Shown here: positions 6,563 through 9,254 of the stretch, piece after piece | Numbering within the stretch: position 1 is the stretch's first letter | How the letters are laid out: every line of letters begins with the position of its first letter | NCBI GenBank assembly: GCA_001786095.1 | Contig: MFVN01000004.1 | Location: forward strand, 6,997-16,250 | Direction: 5' to 3' | Origin: Candidatus Nomurabacteria bacterium RIFCSPLOWO2_02_FULL_42_17 | GTDB taxonomy: Bacteria > Patescibacteriota > Minisyncoccia > Phycocordibacterales > MFVN01 | Length of the DNA stretch: 9,254 nt | Notes under the pieces: generated by a model | Told to the model about the DNA's origin: nothing | The model's database searches: none | Seen by the model: only the letters and a program-made list of their open reading frames with translations | Translations under genes and position numbers: made by a program

Positions 6563-6889
6563 ATGAAAATGGGATTTTCTGAAATACCTGAAATGCCTAA
6601 TGTGCTTAATAAGTCAACCTTAGATGAAAGCAAGGAATTTTCCAAGTATTCAAAAATGACCAACGAGGAAGCGGAAAAAATGATCGAGAAAATATGCGCA
6701 ACCTCCAGTTCAGAAGAAGAAGTGATAGGGAAAATAAAATCACTCGGTGTTGAAAGAGACTTTGTGGTTGGCAAGTTGGGTACCGGAAATTCAGTTGGGA
6801 TTGTAATAGAGTATCCTGATGGAATAAATCTTTTAAGAAAAAACTTTGACCTTAAGAAGGGGCAAAATGACTTAAAGACGGCGGCTTGA
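6563..6889 (+). CDS. Uncharacterised 108-residue protein
   Basis: I do not recognise this protein. The N-terminus (1-30) is polar. Residues 31-62 look like two helices rich in Glu and Lys (NEEAEKMIEKI, EEEVIGKIKSLG). Residues 63-88 read as a beta hairpin (ERDFVVGKLGTGNSVGIVIEYPDG), suggesting a small alpha/beta domain. There is no signal peptide or membrane helix and one cysteine (45). The reading direction is chosen because a near-consensus promoter lies upstream and a terminator begins 20 nt after the stop; the overlapping minus-strand frame (6547-6906) has neither. No Shine-Dalgarno is seen before the ATG, and a second ATG two codons later is an alternative start. It may act with the gene before it, but it has its own promoter. 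Confidence 0.7.
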   Translation: MKMGFSEIPEMPNVLNKSTLDESKEFSKYSKMTNEEAEKMIEKICATSSSEEEVIGKIKSLGVERDFVVGKLGTGNSVGIVIEYPDGINLLRKNFDLKKGQNDLKTAA

Positions 6890-6908
6890 GCTAGAATACA
6901 GAACACCA

Positions 6909-6933
6909 GACAGCGCCCCGGGCGCTGTCTTTT
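6909..6933 (+). terminator. Rho-independent terminator after the plus-strand gene pair
   Basis: GACAGCGCC (6909-6917) pairs perfectly with GGCGCTGTC (6921-6929) around a CCG loop and is followed by TTTT (6930-6933). It lies 20 nt after the stop of the 108-residue gene. The same GC-rich hairpin is also in the path of the minus-strand tRNA transcript, but on that strand it has no U-tract. Confidence 0.85.
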
Positions 6934-6950
6934 GGATTATCTGGATTATC
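6934..6950. repeat. Short tandem repeat GGATTATC x2
   Basis: GGATTATC occurs at 6934-6941 and 6943-6950, separated by one T, between the terminator and the 3' end of tRNA-Ala. Probably trivial; no function is proposed. Confidence 0.5.
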
Positions 6951-6953
6951 GTG

Positions 6954-7024
6954 TGGACCCGCGGGGAGTCGCACCCCGGACTCGTCCATGCCATGGACGC
7001 GTGTTACTGCTATACCACGGGCCC
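6954..7024 (-). tRNA. tRNA-Ala (anticodon GGC)
   Basis: The minus strand folds into a 71-nt cloverleaf. The acceptor stem is GGGCCCG / CGGGTCC with a G3:U70 wobble, the main alanine identity element, and A73 as discriminator. The anticodon stem CGTCC/GGACG is perfect with loop ATGGCAT (T33, GGC at 34-36). The T stem CGGGG/CCCCG is perfect. The D stem GTAT/ACAC has one A-C mismatch and a short 7-nt loop (AGCAGTA). The variable region is AGTC. CCA is not encoded: the bases after A73 are CAC. The T loop is TGCGACT, so position 55 is G rather than U, and the D loop has A where G18 is expected; G19 and C56 are kept. It is downstream of the ABC transporter and has a possible promoter of its own. 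Confidence 0.9.
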
Positions 7025-7037
7025 TGAAACTTAAATA

Positions 7038-7043
7038 AGTATA
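7038..7043 (-). promoter_or_regulatory. Possible -10 box for tRNA-Ala
   Basis: TATACT on the minus strand (5 of 6 to TATAAT) ends 13 nt before the tRNA 5' end, placing the start near 7031. The best -35 is TTGATT (7059-7064), 15 bp upstream, a weak match. The spacer overlaps an AT-only inverted repeat (7045-7063, 9-bp arms) just after the ABC transporter stop, which could also be a weak transcript end. Confidence 0.45.
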
Positions 7044-7075
7044 CTGATTTTTTTAAAAAATCAAAGCGGATGATT

Positions 7076-8875
7076 TTACTCGTCTTCTTCTTTTTCGTAA
7101 ATAAATCCGCCGGCTTGCATTTCCCAAAGTTTTTTATACAAACCCCCCTCTTTACCTAAAAGTTCATCATGGGATCCGTCTTCAACCACCTTCCCTTTAT
7201 CAATAACTACAATTCTATCCATTTTACGCACGGTAGACAGCCGATGCGCGATAACAATGACAGTTTTACCTTCTATTAATTTTCCTAAAGCATCCTGAAT
7301 CAACGCTTCCGAATGCGAATCCAAACTGGAAGTCGCCTCGTCCAGCACTAAAATCGGCGCGTTTTTTAAAATAGCCCGCGCGATAACCACGCGCTGGCGC
7401 TCGCCGCCCGAAAGCTTCACCCCGCGCTCACCAACATAAGTGTCATAACCTAAAGGAAGATTGTGTATAAATTCATCACAGTGGGCGGCGAGCGCCGCGG
7501 AAAATACTTCCGCATCCGTGGCATCGCGCTTTCCGTAACGGATGTTTTCCATCAAGGTTCGATGAAAAAGCACCGGATCTTGCGGAACCAAAGAAATGTT
7601 CTTGCGTAAACTTTCTTGAGTAACATATTTTATATCCTGCCCGTCAATTAAAATCTTACCGTCATCTAAATCGTAAAAACGGAAAAGTAGGCGCGCGAAA
7701 GTGGATTTACCGGCGCCAGACGGACCTATGACGGCAACTTTTTCGCCCGGTTTTATTTTAAGATTAATTTTATCGAGCACTGCGCGCGTTTTGTGAAAAT
7801 TAAAAGTTGCGTCATGAAATTCTATCTCCCCTTTTGCGACAACCAAAGCAGTAGCTGTCGGCAGATCGCGAATCTCGTGCGGTAAAAGCATAATTTCAGC
7901 CATTTCCTTGGCGTCGGCGTAGCTTTCATAAATATCGCGCGTAACACGGGTAAATTCCCAAAGATGCTGGTTAAGAGAAAAAAGGTAAACCTGAACAAGC
8001 ACAAAAACACCTAATGTTAAAATGCCGGCCTGCCAATAGCGTAAGGCGTAATAAAAAAGAAAAAATTCAATAAGAATCATGCAAGCCCCCTGAACGCTTC
8101 CCATAATTTCATTCAAACCCCATGTTGTCCAGCTGGCTCGCGCCTGTTCGTTGGAGATTTTTTTAAAGCGCGAAGATTCATCATTAAAGGAAGTAAAAAG
8201 CTGGATAGGATTCTGATTGGAAATATCATCAGCTAAAAGTCCAGTAGTGCGCGAATCGGCTTCGGCTTGGCGAATATCGTATTTCAGTTTCCAACGCGCG
8301 AAAAAATAATTAAATAAAATCAAAAACACCGCCCAAACTATCATGGCATACATGATTGCACGGCTAACCGACCATAGAATAATTGAAATCCCGATAATTT
8401 TCACTAAAAGCGGTAAAATGCTCCAAATTAGCCGGTCGGTCAATCTTTCAAAAGATCGAGCGAAACGATTAACGCGCTGAACCAAAGAACCCGTGAAGTT
8501 GTTGGCAAAAAAAGTATGTGAGTGATTAATCATGTAATCAAAAGCTCGCTGGCGCAGTTTGGCCATGCCATGAGATTCAAAAAAAATTACGCTGAAATTG
8601 CAAAGACGCCAGAAAATCCAGCTAAAAAAATGTATTAAGAGAATTAGAACCAAAATACGCACTAATGCCGTAATCTGCGCCGACGTTCCGCTTAAGGTGT
8701 CGAAAAAATCTCGATATAAAATCGGCGGAATTATATCCGCTATGCTGGCTAAAACTATACCGGCAATGGCCAGAAAAAAAACCAGACGTTCTTTTGAACC
8801 AAGGGCATACCAAAAAAGCCGGAATAAAACTCCTACGCTAACCGCCCTTAATTTAGATGGATTAACGACACGCAC
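7076..8875 (-). CDS. ABC half-transporter (exporter type, membrane domain fused to ATPase)
   Basis: The 599-residue protein has an N-terminal type I exporter membrane domain (about 15-330) with hydrophobic segments near 31-53, 71-90, 152-170, 172-193, 262-280 and 284-300. The C-terminal nucleotide-binding domain has Walker A GPSGAGKST (384-392), Q-loop Gln432, signature LSGGERQ (488-494), Walker B ILVLDE (508-513) and H-loop His544. All catalytic residues are present. Such half-transporters work as dimers and export lipids, peptides or drugs by ATP hydrolysis; the substrate cannot be told. No partner half-transporter lies next to it, so a homodimer is likely. The start is GTG at 8875, the only usable start near the N-terminus; it has no Shine-Dalgarno. 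It sits 3 nt after, and in frame with, the TAG stop of the small Cys-rich gene, which points to translational coupling. Confidence 0.95.
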   Translation of the reverse strand: MRVVNPSKLRAVSVGVLFRLFWYALGSKERLVFFLAIAGIVLASIADIIPPILYRDFFDTLSGTSAQITALVRILVLILLIHFFSWIFWRLCNFSVIFFESHGMAKLRQRAFDYMINHSHTFFANNFTGSLVQRVNRFARSFERLTDRLIWSILPLLVKIIGISIILWSVSRAIMYAMIVWAVFLILFNYFFARWKLKYDIRQAEADSRTTGLLADDISNQNPIQLFTSFNDESSRFKKISNEQARASWTTWGLNEIMGSVQGACMILIEFFLFYYALRYWQAGILTLGVFVLVQVYLFSLNQHLWEFTRVTRDIYESYADAKEMAEIMLLPHEIRDLPTATALVVAKGEIEFHDATFNFHKTRAVLDKINLKIKPGEKVAVIGPSGAGKSTFARLLFRFYDLDDGKILIDGQDIKYVTQESLRKNISLVPQDPVLFHRTLMENIRYGKRDATDAEVFSAALAAHCDEFIHNLPLGYDTYVGERGVKLSGGERQRVVIARAILKNAPILVLDEATSSLDSHSEALIQDALGKLIEGKTVIVIAHRLSTVRKMDRIVVIDKGKVVEDGSHDELLGKEGGLYKKLWEMQAGGFIYEKEEDE

Positions 8876-8878
8876 AAG

Positions 8879-9055
8879 CTATTTACAATCACACTTGCCT
8901 TCGGCTTGCCGGCAACCACTGCACTTGGGCTGGCAATTCTCTCCCCCACAAACATGTTTCTCATCGAAGGTCGCAGATTCATCTCCGCACATATCGCACT
9001 TAAAACCGTCCGTGCCACAACAAGCGCAACCCTTACATTTTTTATCATCATCCAT
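8879..9055 (-). CDS. Small 58-residue Cys-rich protein, probable metal binder
   Basis: An ATG at 9055 opens a 58-codon frame ending in TAG at 8879. The product begins MDDDKKCKGCACCGTDGFKC and has 12 cysteines: 7, 10, 12, 13, 20, 23, 36, 41, 45, 48, 55 and 57. They include CKGCACC, CDMC and CSGC motifs and a CDCK end; His34 may add a ligand. It has no membrane segment. The spacing suggests zinc knuckles or a metallothionein-like metal cluster, but I cannot name a family. The regular Cys pattern, a consensus extended -10 upstream and the tight junction to the ABC gene support it as real. No Shine-Dalgarno lies at normal distance; AGAGGT is about 34 nt upstream, near the predicted transcript start. 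A role with the transporter, for example metal handling, is inference. Confidence 0.8.
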   Translation of the reverse strand: MDDDKKCKGCACCGTDGFKCDMCGDESATFDEKHVCGGENCQPKCSGCRQAEGKCDCK

Positions 9056-9096
9056 ATTAATAAATGGGTTAAAAAAATAATAAAACGACCTCTTAT

Positions 9097-9105
9097 ATTA
9101 TATCA
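9097..9105 (-). promoter_or_regulatory. Extended -10 promoter for the small Cys-rich gene and ABC transporter
   Basis: TGATATAAT on the minus strand is an exact extended -10, identical to the one before gdhA. The predicted start near 9090 gives a leader of about 35 nt, much of it T-rich. No good -35 is seen at 17 bp. It lies 26 bp downstream of the metK stop, so the Cys-rich/ABC pair is probably transcribed separately from metK. Confidence 0.6.
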
Positions 9106-9112
9106 GACCTAA

Positions 9113-9166
9113 CGCAATTTTACGACCAAATTATCCCCAAATAAAATTACGACCAAAATGTCCCCA
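9113..9166 (-). repeat. 27-bp imperfect tandem duplication at the metK 3' end
   Basis: Two adjacent 27-bp units (minus strand 9166-9140 and 9139-9113) match at about 20 positions. The best-conserved parts are TGGGGA and TTTGGTCGTAA. On the plus strand the cores are 9120-9139 and 9147-9166, matching at 18 of 20. The first copy encodes W-G-H-F-G-R-N-F-I. The second reads W-G-stop-F-G-R-K-I-A in the same frame, so the metK stop TAA occupies the position of the His codon. Confidence 0.75.
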
Positions 9167-9254
9167 TACTGCCGTGCGCGCGTAAATTGGCCGGCAAAGT
9201 TTTAAAAATTTAATAATACCCTGTGGCGTAAGATCGTAGCCGGTGACAGGTCGC
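9131..9254 (-). CDS. metK: S-adenosylmethionine synthetase (methionine adenosyltransferase), C-terminal fragment
   Basis: The last 40 codons of a minus-strand gene enter from the right edge. They include '[14 protein letters not shown]' and '[15 protein letters not shown]', which match the conserved MetK C-terminus (family pattern: F-D-L-x-P-x-G-I-I-x-x-L-x-L, then R-P-I-Y-x-x-T-A-x-Y-G-H-F-G-R). MetK makes S-adenosylmethionine from ATP and methionine. The protein ends at NFIWG, right where relatives continue with a W-E-x-T-D type tail, so the tail is shorter than usual. The stop falls inside a tandem duplication. The N-terminal and central domains lie outside the window. No terminator is visible in the 75 nt before the next gene. 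Confidence 0.88.
   Translation of the reverse strand, partial: RPVTGYDLTPQGIIKFLKLCRPIYARTAVWGHFGRNFIWG

Noticed and set aside
6547..6906. 119-codon minus-strand frame opposite the 108-residue gene
   Set aside because: It has no promoter or ribosome site, runs from inside the terminator region, and its translation is a Phe/Ser/Leu-rich shadow. The plus-strand frame has a promoter and a terminator.
7045..7063. AT-only inverted repeat as a terminator for the ABC transporter
   Set aside because: Nine-base-pair arms made almost entirely of A and T around one base give a very weak stem that could not form a proper loop, and no separate U-tract follows. Noted only in the tRNA promoter entry.
8848..9051. 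67-codon minus-strand frame overlapping the small Cys-rich gene
   Set aside because: It is a +1-shifted shadow. The 8879-9055 frame has the regular CxxC pattern and an acidic start typical of real small metal-binding proteins.
8598..9080. 160-codon plus-strand frame
   Set aside because: It lies antisense to the start of the ABC transporter and the Cys-rich gene, with no coherent domain or ribosome site.
9113..9166. Insertion-sequence terminal repeats
   Set aside because: The repeated TGGGGA...GGTCGTAA units resemble multiple end repeats of some transposons, but the sequence reads through as a conserved MetK C-terminus and no transposase is visible, so a local tandem duplication is simpler.

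Overview
The window looks like a piece of a Candidate Phyla Radiation (Patescibacteria) genome, most likely Parcubacteria-like. The reasons are: a large Cys-rich protein of a type I associate with those genomes, a soluble VirD4/TraD-like ATPase among housekeeping genes, frequent start codons without a Shine-Dalgarno site, and palindromes tolerated inside coding sequence. This assignment is inference from gene content; no 16S or other phylogenetic marker is present. Most of the window is read from the minus strand.

Left block (1-6059, minus strand). Five genes run right to left and probably form one transcription unit: glutamate dehydrogenase (4836-6059), a phosphohexomutase (3451-4830), a VirD4/TraD/HerA-like ATPase (1893-3425), CutA (1552-1875) and a large 31-cysteine protein that runs off the left edge (1-1436). 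Gaps between the first four are 5, 25 and 17 nt. The gap before the Cys-rich gene is 115 nt and holds a 30-bp near-perfect inverted repeat directly against its ribosome binding site. An extended -10 promoter sits only 9 nt upstream of the glutamate dehydrogenase ATG, so that mRNA should be leaderless or nearly so. The phosphohexomutase carries two GC-rich palindromes that both encode a P-x-Q-x-G peptide in the same frame, reminiscent of Rickettsia palindromic elements.

Middle block (6060-6940, plus strand). Two small unrecognised genes (6119-6508, 6563-6889) are read against the surrounding direction. The first has a strong Shine-Dalgarno site; the second has its own near-consensus promoter overlapping the first gene's stop codon. 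A strong rho-independent terminator closes the unit.

Right block (6954-9254, minus strand). The order of transcription is: 3' end of metK (S-adenosylmethionine synthetase, entering from the right edge), a 58-residue protein with 12 cysteines (8879-9055), an ABC half-transporter (7076-8875), and tRNA-Ala(GGC) (6954-7024). The small Cys-rich gene ends with TAG in the same frame as the transporter's GTG start, with a single codon between them. The metK 3' end carries a tandem 27-bp duplication in which the stop codon replaces a conserved His codon of the duplicated segment. The tRNA has an unusual elbow, with A where G18 and G where U55 are expected.

No insertion sequence, CRISPR array, integrase, phage module or classic defence operon is visible. 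The features most worth following up are the P-x-Q-x-G palindromes, the tRNA elbow, the internally duplicated Cys-rich protein with its operator-like repeat, and the in-frame Cys-rich/ABC junction.
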